Assembly (NCBI GenBank): GCA_030248065.1
Contig: JASAMV010001783.1
Coordinates: forward strand, 38,028-102,027
Reading direction: 5' to 3'
DNA length: 64,000 bases
Source of the DNA: Rhynchonema sp. JSB1_4
Lineage: Eukaryota; Nematoda; Chromadorea; Monhysterida; Xyalidae
Below are positions 1-27,400 of the stretch, in pieces. The translations under genes and the position numbers were made by a program. How positions within the stretch are numbered: the first letter of the stretch is position 1; each line of letters starts with the position of its first letter. The notes under the pieces were generated by a model. The model ran no database searches, was not told the origin of the DNA, and worked only from the letters and a program-made list of their open reading frames with translations.

Positions 1-262
1 AAATTGACCATTTTCGCCTAAAAATGTCAAAAATCGCTTGCTACCGCAAGAAAACTCTGTTTTAGGCACTTTTAGACCACTGTTTGGTACTTTTTGAAGA
101 TTTTTTCAGAAACCCCCCTCGGGTATGGGAAATTTTTGAATTTTTGGAGAAATCCTCCCCCCCCTGTTATGGGAAATTTGTGATTTTTGGGGGTATGAAT
201 GGGAAATTTCCCGAAAATTGGGCTGGGTATGGGAAAATTTCGATTTCCCAACGACACCACTG
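1..262. mobile_element. Right-hand part of a hAT-like element
   Basis: The segment holds degenerate runs of a GGGTATGGGAAATTT unit and ends at 262 with CCAACGACACCACTG. The reverse complement of that end, CAGTGGTGTCGTTGG, opens another copy at 28444, and both copies share an internal stretch around CTTGCTRCCGCAAG. CAG...CTG ends are typical of hAT elements. The left end lies outside the window. It sits in a liprin intron; positions 263-465 hold only intron sequence. Confidence 0.5.
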
Positions 263-366
263 CTAGGCAATAATCATATCGACGATGAAATTTATACGTT
301 TCGTTTCGGAACAGTTGTCCTGGCCCGTAGCTGCATGACGCGAAATGAACACTGTGATGTTAGTGA

Positions 367-15795
<15,429 letters not shown>

Positions 15796-17194
15796 TGATG
15801 TTGTTTTAAGTGGGGCGTGTCTGCATGTGCAGTCTTGTGACGGCTGTACTGGTGTTTAGGTATGAAGTTGCTATGATATACATACTCTTAATATTTTATA
15901 TTCCTTTGACACACGACTTTCCATTTGGTGAGGTGCCTGATTATTTGTTGCTTTTTTCCTGAAGATGTGAGCCATATTTTTTTGTTTTTTTTCAATTGTT
16001 GAACAACAGTGCTCGATGCTTGGTTGATATTGTTGCATATAAATGTAAATATCTCACAACTTTTTCGCGGTTTTTATTACTCAATTAGACACTACTGCTA
16101 TAACATGACCGTTTTCAGAACTTAGCGCAACTTCTGAAAGTTCACAAAAGTTCAGTTTTGTGTGTTTTTCTATGCGGAATGGTACGAAACTTTTGGTTTG
16201 TGCAAAGTGTTTGCGCTTTTTCACACTATTTATTGTAAATTTGGCACGCTGTTTCTGTGCCAATGACTTTGTGTTTTGTACATTATTCTTATTATCACGT
16301 TCAGCTTACGATCTTTTGCCTGTGAATGAAGCTTTTGTTTGGATGCAGTTTTTCAGCGAATTAGAACTTTATACATACCGTCGTTTCACATAGTGTTGTT
16401 GTTGTTGTTAATGCTTATTTCTGTTTTGTTTGAAATCTTATCTTTGTTTGGTGTCTCATTTGTTTTCATGTTTTGATTTAGATCGTGTGTTTATGTTATT
16501 GAAAACGAACACAGTTATTACCATTGCAATCAACAAAACGTATAATGTATGTGTGTATATGACCAGTTTTCCACAAAAAAAATTTTTGCGTCTCCAGTTT
16601 TAGAGATACAATTTACATAAACAATGTGCATTTCTGTCTTTTTCCACTTTTATATCAGTTTTCATTGTCGGAACGCTGTGTTTTGCCGTGATAATGTATT
16701 ATTATGAACACGAAATATGTTTTTTGTCGGTTTGTTTATTCTTGGATAAAAAGATTCTATACATTATGGAACCTGTGGTTTTATTGGCATGAATATTTGG
16801 CGGCGAGTATTTGTCTCGGCTCGGATTATGAGTCAGCTACTTGATTGAAAGTTTAGTTGCTGTGCGATTTGTTTATGCCAGTGGTTCTCTAGTATTGTTT
16901 CTGGTTCCTTTTTTTACATACGTATCCGCTGTGATACATCAGCTGCACAACAGCATGTTGAAGTTTTGTGTCACCCGCCACCACCGCTCTGCCAAAAAGT
17001 AATGTGACGGTTTTGCGCATGCACCAGTTGCCAGTTAGTTCTGTCTGTATATGTAAGAGTGCGTGACGTTCTTTATGCGCACAGCATAAATTATTCCAAT
17101 TTCAGGCTAATGGTACTGTCGTCAACTCCGATCACCAACTGCCGTTCATCGCTGCTTGACCAGACCGGAATCGACCTGCGTTGACGACTGTAGC
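15796..17194. other. Spacer between liprin and FRA10AC1
   Basis: AT-rich sequence with long T runs, taken to hold the liprin 3' UTR and FRA10AC1 5' region. I found no conserved coding segment. A good splice acceptor (ATTTCAG at about 17099-17105) lies 90 bases before the chosen FRA10AC1 start and could serve a 5' UTR exon or spliced leader; that is inference. Confidence 0.4.
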
Positions 17195-20100
17195 ATGAGC
17201 CCAAGTGCAGCATTGTCCTATATTTTCCGCACGATGTCCACCGGCAATGATGACCCAGGATCATCTACAATTGTCCAACCGACCACAAGTCATGCTGCAA
17301 TCAGAGATGAACTGGATTCAGAATATGGATTTGAGACCGAATCGGAATCCGGAGAGTCGATCAGGGCAGCCGGGTTGGTGCTTTTTTTGCTGATTTTGGG
17401 TTTCTTGTTCCTCCACTGTGGCATTGGGGCAAACTTGGTGCGCTGACCCGGTGGTCGGCAAAATTGTTTGCTCTGCAACCTATACTGGCAGGCGGAAAAA
17501 AACCGGTTTTTTTCGGAAAAAACCCGTTTTTTTAGACCCGAATACTTCTCCGTTTATTTTTCCGTGGGTACCTTTTCGGTTTTTGATCGGAAAAATATCG
17601 GTACTTTATTCCAATTTTGCCAAAAAATTGTAATGCAAAACTGATGAGTTTTTTGATTTTAGTGAAAAATTGGCTCCAGCACGAAAATTAACCGGCTCAA
17701 AATAAGCCACAAAGCGTGCAAACCAAGTGTTTTCGACTGACTTCAACACTCTTCAAGAACACTCTCGTCACTTCGAACAAATTTTGCACTGAAATTGTTA
17801 TATTTTTCGAAATTACGTTCTTAAGTACTGGAAAAATATTTGGAAAAAAACGGTTTTTTCCGGAAAAAAAACCGTTTTTTTTTTCACGAAAAATAAAAAA
17901 CGGTTCTTTATGACAGTATACTGCAACCCACCTTTTGTCACCTGTGGGAGATATTTCTCGCAGACTGGGTGGAATTCAGAAAACAAAGTCAAGCTCAACG
18001 TCAAAGTCAGATGTTCCGGCGTCACGCTGGCTCGTGCAGCAGACGCAATTTTCTAAACGAAGGGTCAACTTTGACGCATTATTGTGCAAGGCTGGATGCT
18101 TATCTAGCCAAAATATTAGGGATGTAACAGAAGCGTTTTGTGAGAGTATTTCTGAGTTTCATGAATTTCTGAAAAGAGGCAAAGAAATGAACAGACGATC
18201 GCCAACGGAGGTGCAAAAAATTTTGACTGCGGTCAATGATCGCCACATTATTTCAATACCGTTAGTCAGAAACTATTATAACTCAGAAATAATCTTCTGA
18301 AACGCTTGTGCTACGTCCTTGAAATAACAGTATGCCGAGAAACGCATCCAATCATGCACAATAATGCGTCAAAGTTGACCCTTCGTTTAGAAAATCGCGT
18401 CTGCTGCACGAGCCAGCGTGACGCCGAAACATCTGACTTTGAACTTTGACGTTGGGTTTGACGGTGAGCTTGACTTTGTTTTGTGAATTCCAGCCTATGT
18501 CATGTGTGTCTGATTCAAGTGCACATTCCACACTGGCTGCATGGGTATTTGCTGTTCGAAAAGTTTCACACGCGCGTTAGGCGAAGGGAAATAAGTGAAC
18601 CGAAACAAACTGCTCTGTTTTCTTCAACACGAAAAAATCAAATGAGAATAAAAATGAACAAAACAATAACGAAACAATCAAATATGGCAGCCGAGCACGG
18701 CATTATTCGGGCTACATATTTGATCTTGATGTTTTGAAGCGGCTTATGGAATGTTTCGCTCACGCTATAAGTTGTGGGGACAAACTGAGCAGAAACAATA
18801 ATGTATAGTCCAGCCACGAACTCATGAGACGACTTTTTTTTGAAATTGGCTTGTGCGGATCCAACAATGTTCCGGTTCCACGTATTTCGGAAATGAAAGA
18901 AAGAGAAACGCACGTATTTTTTAAAAACACGCTCTCCACTCGGTGCGTAAATTCCCTTTTGACTCCCAAAACATTTGTGTGCTGAACAACGCTGCTGTTC
19001 GCGTAAGCACGCAACAAATTGAGGAATTGAGGTCAGCCAGCTGGAACTTGTCATCATCTCCCTCAGCCAATCTCTTTATTTTGTTTGCGAAAACGCGTGT
19101 GTCTGGAGCATTTTTGAATGCGGCCAAGCAAGCTTTAAAAAAAGTCGTCTCATGAGCTGGTGGCTGGACTATACTGTCATCTTGATGGTGTAAAAAACAG
19201 TTCCAACAAAACAAAGACAATCACGAAACAATCATCAAAACGTTGCAGTCGAAAGCGCAAGGAAGAATTGGACCAGAAACAAAGGCCTGGGCGAGAGCCG
19301 AAAGCAAGTCGCACGGTATTGGATGACGAGCGAAGGAAGCACGCACACCGACAGGGACTGTTGGCACAAATGGACGCGGTATGTGGTGGGGGTCGAAATG
19401 GAAATAATTCCGGACATCATTTCAGTGACTGCTACGTTTTGACCGCGTCTTGGTTTTTGTCTCGGGACCGACAGTGAACCGTAGTTTTATGACAGGGTTG
19501 TGAGGACTGATTTTGACCACCGTGTGAGTTGTTTGTACTTTTACGCTGGTCAAAATTAGTGTTCCAAAATGTGGACCAAATAAAAATTACGATGACCGAG
19601 ACAGTTGTTATTCAGTGCAGCTGGGAGCACGCTGGCTATTCCGTGCTCTTTGTTGGTGCGTAAAATGTATTTTGACTGTCGCACTAGCTTGCCAACTCTG
19701 CTGTTACCGTGATGGCGACTTTCATTTTTGTAAGCGCATTTTATAATACACTATAAAGAACACGTATATCTACATATTTCTATCACCACAGAGAATATTC
19801 ACTGCACGGAGCAGTAATTAGGAGGTTAACGATAGATTCGAGACCAAAAATTCGTTCACTATGCAGATGGGTCGCTATACGAAGGTTCATATAGAAGAGA
19901 GAGAGTCAACTGTATATTATGACCAATCCTAATTTGCAGCACACACGACATAAACATCTGATCAATCAATATCTGCTCTACTACCCTGGCGCCACCAAAC
20001 TGTTGCAGCGTGACACGTCAGTTTTATTTCTTGGTTTTGTTTTTTTTGAAAAGAGAAAACAAAGAAATAATAATAATAAATAATAAATAATAATCATCAC

Positions 20101-23100
20101 AAGGTCGCGCGAAACTTTGCTTTTTTTAGATCTCGAGACAGAACAGATTTGGACATGATAAGATCGAGTCACCAATTTGTGTGGGACGGCGACGTCGCTG
20201 ATACTTGGTTGGTGTGTTGTTCCGTGTTATACTTTTTCGTCAACGTGAATTTTTCGACATTGTGAATCCCGAGCCTACGCCTGGGGTCTATCTCGCTTGA
20301 AACATCAGTGCCGGTGTTGACCAATGCACACATGTTCGTGCAGTGTTCAGTCGTCCGTGTGAATATGTCTGGTATACGATAGTCAGTCTTTGATAAATTA
20401 TTGATTTCTCAATTCTCTGCCACGCCAGTCCAAAAGTTTAGTTTTCAACGATCGCCCTGTATTTTCAGGGAGAAACGTCTGGCGAAACGATACTACGACA
20501 AACTGTTCAAGGAGTATTGCATTGCCGACCTGAGTCGATACAGGGAGAATAAGGTTTGAAGATGTTTTCATTGACCGAGGATTGGTTGGATGAGAAGGGT
20601 TTTTTATGATTGATTGGTTGGTGCTTTTCGAAGCTTTCAAGGCGTCTGGCACGATGTTGAATACCATAACGAGGGGTGATATTTCGACACGATGTGAAGG
20701 TCAGTTGGGTGTAAAGGTCGGTGGACAGCTCTGTGTGAGAAAATTTAGTGTAAGCTCGGCGTAAGCTTGAAACATTGCACGCTGAGCAAACAGCAGACGC
20801 GCGTTTCTAAACGAAAGGTAAACTTTGACAGTTTGCTGTGCAAGCGTAAATTGTTTGTTTGCAATCTGGTTCATTTAAGCTGGTTGCACAATCGTTGTAA
20901 AGGAATATTTGTAAGTTACCTAAGATTTTGCCGTAAGGCTGTTGGAACATTCATTGACGGCGGTGACAAATATTTTGACGTCACCAGCTGATCGCAGCAC
21001 GTAATCAAAACGGCTCCATAAAAGGTTGCGAAATTTATACATGTTGTTTAAAAACGCTTGTGCAACCAGCCCAAACAAACAATATTGCAAACAAACGATT
21101 TACACTTGCATAACAGACAGTCAAAGTTGACCTTTCGTTTAGAAACGCGCGTCTGCTGCTTGCTCAGCGTGCAATGTTTCGAGCTTACGCCGAACTTCTG
21201 ACCTTTCTCGCACCGAGCTTTCCACCGACATTTACACCCAACTGACCTTTACACCGTTTCGAAAATGTCGCCCAAGGGACGTCACACAGTCGACTGGATG
21301 TCTGAATTTTTTCATGTTGAAGAACATCGTGAACTATTGTTACCAGACCAAGGGCTGACATATGTACATTCGCTGAAACATTTTCTGTTTGACGATGTCC
21401 GATATGCGAGTAGTCAGTTACCGTGTTCGCTAAGATACAAGGCGACTTTATTTCTTTTGGGGGGTGGCTCTATTTGTTTTTGGGCTATTTTTTGCTGACG
21501 GTGCCTGACACCACCACCGTCTCGCTTTATCACCCTCCTCCCCCCAATGTAGGGACTTCAAGTTGGAAGCCTCTAGGAATCCGATGGTTTTCTTGCGTTT
21601 TCGTTGATGTAATTTGGGGGGGGACATTTTGATGAACCTCAGTGCAATGTTTAAGGTTTCCAAAAGTATCAAAGTCTATCTCGCATAATACATCAATCTT
21701 TAATACGCGAAGAAGATTCAGTTTTTTGGACAGATTGTTTATTTTATCATGCTCTTCATTCGTTGTTCATTAACAAACGTACACCCAACTATGAACAAAC
21801 GTACACCCATGAAAAAATACAGACCCAAACCGATGTACAACTTGGTTCGATTATGGATTCCATTTGGTTGTGCTTTTGGGACGCCAAGGGAAGATCCCAG
21901 TGTCATCTTGCAGAAGAGCCCAATCGTTATTTTCTTCTTAGATTTTATGATGAATGTAAACTTTGAAAAAAATTAGGACCAGACCTGTCACAAAGTTCCA
22001 CGTGTAGACCTTATCCCAGATCGCCCTACGTTGGCGCGTTGAGAAAGAGGTCGTGGCTGGCAAGGGTCAATTCAAATGCGGCAATAAACGTTGTGAACAG
22101 ACAAACGCGCTCACAAGTTGGGAGCTGAATTTCGGATACGTCGAAAATGATGTCAAAAAGAATGCGCTGGTTAAACTTCGTTAGTTGTTCATTTATTAGT
22201 TGTTGTTTCGTTGAATTTAGGATTATGGGTCGTGTTGCTGCACAACCGTGTGTGAACGTGGTGTGTTTCGGGAGTTCTTATACCACAGGTAAAACCAGTT
22301 GCTGGCAGCAGGGTTGTTTCAAAAAAAAAAAGTGGTCAATTAAAAAATTTTTTTTAAAAAAAAAATTTTTTTTTTGAAACTCAGATTTTGCTTTTTTTTT
22401 TAATAAAAAAAAGTTGCCCAAAATGGGCTGAAATGTCCAAAAATGGCCTTTTTCGAGGCAAAAAATTGACACTTTTTTTCTGTGGACGAGACAATTTTTC
22501 CAAAATCGCGCCTGCGGCGCCCTGTATTGTCCCCAAATCCGCACAGGGATGCGCGGGGCTGGTCTTTTATAGTGATGTGGCACCGATAATGTACTACTAC
22601 ATGCTACTACACATGTATATATGCAGGTCTGGTGCAAAACCGGGCGCGCAAAGTCGATCTGACGCGCAAGATTTGGGCTGTAATCGATATTTTGATGGTC
22701 GTATATCAGATATACGGCATTAGATGCATTAAAATACGTTGTACGGCATGCTACAATACATCAGAGTAACATCGTTAGTGAACATCAACCTCAGACTGGT
22801 CGGAGACCATGGAATCTGCACAATACTACCGGGTGTCACCACACAAGTTCGGTCTGAGGCGAAAATTTTTCAATTTTTGAAAAATATGTTGTATCGATTT
22901 CATTTATCCTGAAACGTCGTTTGCAACACTTTTTCTAATAAAAAAATTTTTCGTCAAAAAAAAATCAAAAAAAAATTTTTTTTTTAAAAAAAAAAAGCTC
23001 GTTAATAAAAAAATTTTTTTTTTCAACCCTGGCTGGCAGTGCATTGCCAGTGGCGAAAAAACTGCTTCCTTTGATGGGATCAGTTTTGGACCTGGCACTG

Positions 23101-24052
23101 GCATTAACTTTGTGAAGAATATTTACCATTTTGATCAGCGGGCACGTGGGGACATCTTATGTGGCATAGATTTGGGTCAGAACTCTCAGACACCCTGGAT
23201 AGAGGATCTCACCGAAATGAAACATCAAGATTTTCAGGTCTCTGCCCTGATTGTTCAACCAAACTCAACTATCATCACAAGTGCGTCCCGTATTTATACA
23301 TTTTAAAAATCATTAATTTCTGTGTTTATTTAAAAATAACATTTCGAGAAGAAAACGTGCGGAACAGAAACCGAAAAAGGCCAAATACACTAATGAAGCG
23401 CGGACGGAAGCGAAAGAAGAAAGTGAGGATACGCCAAGTGGGTCAGCGGAGGCTGGGGAGGCCGAGAAAGGTTTGTGTGGTGACAGAACGTTGTGACAAT
23501 TCTTGGAGAGACCAACGAGTGTGAATAAATTAGTGTGCTCAGGCCAGACCTGCAATTTGAACCAACTTATTGAACGCAAAATGTATCAGAATGAGTTATG
23601 CTTCATCGAAGATAGACCTGACTTTGTTTACCGGCAGAAAACTGCTCATCTGCATCTCTATTGAAAACTTAAAATTCCTAAAACACGTCATGAAATTCAT
23701 TCACATTTGACGGCGTTTGGCTTCGATTGCTGGCTCTGTTCAGCTTTATGATGGCTGTGATTAGATGGCAGCGACTCGGACTGCATCAGCAAGCCGCCGC
23801 CTATTTTCGATGAAACATCAAAATTCAGTTTTTGGCCCGAAATAATGAATTGAAATTTATCTAATTGATGTAAATTTTAATTTGCTGTGGTAATTAATTT
23901 CGTTGAAAATGACTTTCAGTCCCTGCGGAGTCCACCACAATTCAATTGCCCGCCAAACCGGATGCGTGGAAACAACCCGCTGAAGTTGAGGAAGATAAAT
24001 CAAGGTACGTTTTTTTCATTGTCCTCTTTGTTGGGTTTTTGTGCTAGTATTA

Positions 24053-24124
<72 letters not shown>

Positions 24125-24217
24125 TGCACTCCCTCGCGCATCATTTTATTGACTTTTTTATTCTTTTTTCACAGGGACGAAGAATTCGAGGAGTTTCTTG
24201 ATGACCTGTTACTGTGA
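17195..24217 (+). CDS. FRA10AC1: FRA10AC1 homolog
   Basis: Conserved nuclear protein found with spliceosomal complexes; molecular role poorly known. Ten phase-consistent exons: 17195-17373, 19249-19378, 19940-20016, 20130-20207, 20469-20553, 22020-22179, 23238-23280, 23349-23470 (start could be 23352), 23920-24004, 24175-24217; 333 residues, close to the human length. Family landmarks appear in order: LLAQMDA, an NQYLLYY segment, RTDLDMIRSSHQFVW, KRLAKRYYDKLFKEYC, LRWRVEKEVVAGKGQFKCG, SWELNFGYVENDVKKNALV and RLCPDCSTKLNYHHK. The CGNKRC and CPDC cysteine pairs look like a zinc site. The acidic tail DEEFEEFLDDLL matches the family's DEYFQDL-type end. The ATG at 17195 is the first in the open frame; a second lies 13 codons later. 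Introns 1, 5 and 6 are full of transposons. Confidence 0.93.
17481..17920. mobile_element. Inverted-repeat element 'TATACTGGCAGG', copy 1
   Basis: Begins TATACTGGCAGGCGG and ends in GACAGTATA, with A/T/CGG-rich palindromic arms of the AAAACCGGTTTTTT type. Related copies lie at 26442 (partial) and 30406-30841. Non-coding; in FRA10AC1 intron 1. The TA at each end suggests a mariner-like target, by inference. Confidence 0.75.
17970..18491. mobile_element. Inverted-repeat element in FRA10AC1 intron 1
   Basis: Outer arms GGAATTCA(G/C)A(A)AACAAAGTC match as reverse complements. An inner block, TTTCTAAACGAAGGGTCAAC, also occurs inverted and reappears in diverged form in the element at 20673-21273, so the two look like relatives. 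The 121-residue ORF inside crosses both arms and is not a gene. Confidence 0.75.
18804..19173. mobile_element. TA-flanked MITE, family 'TATAGTCCAGCCAC', copy 1
   Basis: Ends TATAGTCCAGCCACGAACTC and its near reverse complement, followed by the shared CATGAGACGACTT block. A second copy, in the opposite internal orientation, lies at 27264-28142. The terminal bases resemble the family at 12315 and 40522. It is the third element in FRA10AC1 intron 1. Confidence 0.85.
20673..21273. mobile_element. Inverted-repeat element 'GGGTGATATTTCG', long copy
   Basis: Arms carry GGTGTAAAGGTCAGTTGGGT and its complement, then a ...TTTCTAAACGAAAGGT block, also inverted. TGAAACATT lies in the left arm and a one-base variant in the right. 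A compact relative with the same ends is at 46113-46337. Located in FRA10AC1 intron 5. Confidence 0.8.
22309..23031. mobile_element. hAT-type MITE with perfect 8-base target duplication
   Basis: Starts CAGGGTTG and ends CAACCCTG. The target sequence GCTGGCAG is duplicated exactly on both sides (22301-22308 and 23032-23039). The sub-terminal arms are long A/T tracts able to pair. Non-coding, in FRA10AC1 intron 6. The end motif and 8-base duplication are the hallmarks of the hAT superfamily. Confidence 0.9.
24048..24124. repeat. (ATT)n microsatellite
   Basis: About 25 tandem ATT triplets in the last intron of the FRA10AC1 homolog. An apparent poly-leucine ORF here is an artefact of the repeat. 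Confidence 0.95.
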
Positions 24218-24437
24218 TTCACTTCGTTTTTCTTTTTGGTCAACTTGAGTGCATAAAATGGTGGTGCATACATGTAATTTCTGCTCGCTGTCTCGATAAT
24301 ATCGTTATCTGGATTTGGTTCATTTCGTGCCGACCCACACTCGCTCGCAGTGTTGGTGTACATCAATTACAAGTGTAACACATTGAAAATACCGAAATCC
24401 ACATGAAGTAAAAAAATTAAGAAGATCTAGCCAAAAA

Positions 24438-27400
24438 ATGGACAAACTTCACAAGCCGCACGAGCAGCGTTTCGTGAGCGAATTAGTGAACGTGCGGGAA
24501 TTTCTGGAAAATGCTGTTCGTTCGTATGAGAAGCTGGCTGAACCGACCAGTAGTGTGGCGCAGGAAGGTGCGTTTGAGAATGTTTGGTTCTTTGTCTTTT
24601 TCGTTGTGCGCACTCGTTTACACCTCTCATTGCAAAACTGTGATCCTGAACCGCCACACCAAACGTATACTCTGACAATTCTTTTGGGAGAAACTTTTCA
24701 AACGCGTTGCCTGATCCGTAAAGCGCATGACGCGTGCACTGGCTATAGCGGTCACGTGACTTTCGTAGCCAGTGCACGCATGATGAGCTTGACGGATTAG
24801 GCAACGCGGTTGAAAAGTTTCTCCCAAAAGAATTGCCAGAGTATACGCTCCCGGAAGGACTCGAACCTCCGACCTCCCAGCCACCAGGCCTGGATAGCCA
24901 GTTGCTCTACCAACTGAGCTACGGGAACGCGGTCTGGCTGCGGCTCACAATCACTCATAAACCCAACGCACGCACGCTCAATACACTGTGCACCGCAGCA
25001 CACACACATAATACCGGTCCGTTCGTTATGCGCCTCGACGCGTATGGGTGTGTGTCTATTCGCCAGACCACAAAACTATAACTGGCTTTTGCTATTTTGA
25101 TACGCTGCGCACAGTCAGAAGATCAGCTTTGCTTTTGTTCTGAGCAGATTTCATGTAATTTGTGAAACATTTTTGTCTAAGCGACCTTTGACGTGTGATA
25201 TCTGTCACCAGCCAACCGTGAATTTAATGATAGGAAAGTATTTTGCAACTCCCATCGTGAATCGTCGTGGACAGTTACGCAGCACGAACTGCAGAGCGTG
25301 TTATCATGCCCATTGCATTGCATAACATTCGTAACTACCATCCTAGTCTCTTGATGTTGATGGTGATATTGGACTTCTAGTCTGTCTCTATTATGAACAT
25401 TCCTTATTGTGATCGAAAAACCCGATTATTTAGCGGACTGCAATTTTGAAATTTTTTTTGAGACTTGGCCTGCAGCAGTGCCACCGACGCGGGCACGCCG
25501 CAGTTTCTGGATCGAGTGATGAAACATCATCTGGTTGGACAGTTGAATTGTGGCGACGAGATTGTGGATGAATTGGAGAAGATCTGCAGGTGGGTGACGG
25601 AATTATTATCGATTGATTGGGAATCTTTGATCAGATAGTGAAGCGCAATCAAACCATCCCTTCCCAAGTCGATCTTGATCATCAGACACGTTTGTGACAA
25701 TGGTCCCGGTGCACTGCTTGCGTCAGGATCGGAAGAACACGGGTCGCTTTATTTCGGCTTTTGATTATTTTGCCGATCACTGAGTTGAATTTGAAGGGAT
25801 GTGAATAACCACGAAGTGTTAACTGATGAGCGTACATACTGCAAAATCAACGATAACAGGAGTTTGAGCTAAATTTTTCTTGCGGTTCTTTCAGCCCAGA
25901 CGTTCTGAAATGCGGCGGTGAGCTGAATGCGGACAAAATCTGTTCGGATAAGTTGCACACTGACGCTGACTTGAAGACCATACAGTGAGGATATTTTGTG
26001 ATGAATGTGATCATTTTTGGCAAAAATTCAGTTTTCTTGGCATGTTTTTATTTTTTTCAGTCTAATCTCGGATGATATCGATAAACGTCGCGAGAGTCTC
26101 AGCTATCGCCAGTGCACCAACGCAAACCTGAAGTATCAAAGATGGAATTTCGAAATGGTCGGTCGTCAAGATAATCAAATCTAACTTTTTTCTTTTGTTT
26201 TTGCATGTTTGAGCAGGTGACCTATTTTTCGTTCAAAAAAATATTTTAATGCTCGATGTTGCAAAAATTAGTAGGTTCAACATTCCGGAGCATTTGTTCA
26301 CCCGAAATATTCACCATTATAGTTGCTAGTTTTTTTCACAGAAATATATTAGTGAAAAAAACTTTTCTGGAAATTTTTGGCGTGTTTTTTCAGATATTTT
26401 CCGAAGCCAAAAATGTGTTCCCTGTTTAAATGGGGTACATTTATACTGTCATAAAGAACCGTTTTTTATTTTTCGTGGAAAAAAACGGTTTTTTCTGAAA
26501 AAAAAACGTTTTTTTTCAAATATTTTTCCAGTACTTAAGAACGTAATTTCGAAAAATATAACAATTTCAGTGCAAAATTTGTTCGAAGTGACGAGAGTGT
26601 TCTTGAAGAGTGTTGAAGTCAGTCGAAAACACTTGGTTTACACGCTTGTTGGCCCATTTTGGGTCGGTTAATTTTCGTGCTCGAGCCAATTTTGCACCAA
26701 AATCGAAAACTGTGGTATAAAAATGTGGTATAAAATTGCTTCGTGATGAAAAACCATGTTGGATAAGTCGACCAAAAGACCTAAAAAGCGTTGTTTTTGC
26801 ACAATTTGAGAACATGACTGTGTGACTTTCGAATTTTTTTTGGAAAATATGGAAGCTTTCTTGGAAACTTTCCGATATTTTTCATCATGCCCACTGGTCC
26901 ACGACAAGACCAGGGTAAAATGACTATCATAACAACAATTCCACCCTTTATTACAGAAAGACACCTACAGCGACGGCAGCAACATGAACACTGTGCAGCG
27001 CGTGATGTTTCGACCCAATGACGTTCTTCTGACAATTGTGATCATGAAACCGTACAACAAACCACTGTCACATCATGAAGTCCGACTGGGACGATTGGTC
27101 AGTTGTTTTTAGGTTGATTTTTTCGTTTTTTTTGGAGATTCGAATCGCTATCGGTGTGCGAAAACAGCGAATTCTTATGTGGACTATGTGGAACATTTTG
27201 CTGTGTGTGCATATGCATGTCTGACTGCTTCGAATCGATTAATTAACTTTGAATGCTTTTACGTATAGTCCAGCCACGTGCCCATGAGACGACTCTTTTT
27301 AAAGTTTGCTTGGCCAGATTCAAAAATGCGCCGGTTACACGGGTTTTCGCAGACAAAAGAAAGAGATTGGGCCGAGAGACATGATGACAAATTCCAGATG

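Noticed and set aside
17935..18300. 121-codon plus-strand frame
   Set aside because: Runs through both kinds of repeat blocks of an inverted-repeat element in an intron.
23887..24201. Protein with a poly-leucine run
   Set aside because: It is the reading of the ATT microsatellite joined to a true FRA10AC1 exon in another frame.
24797..25009. ORF reading ...[22 protein letters not shown]...
   Set aside because: This is the usual false protein from translating a tRNA gene (24847-24928).
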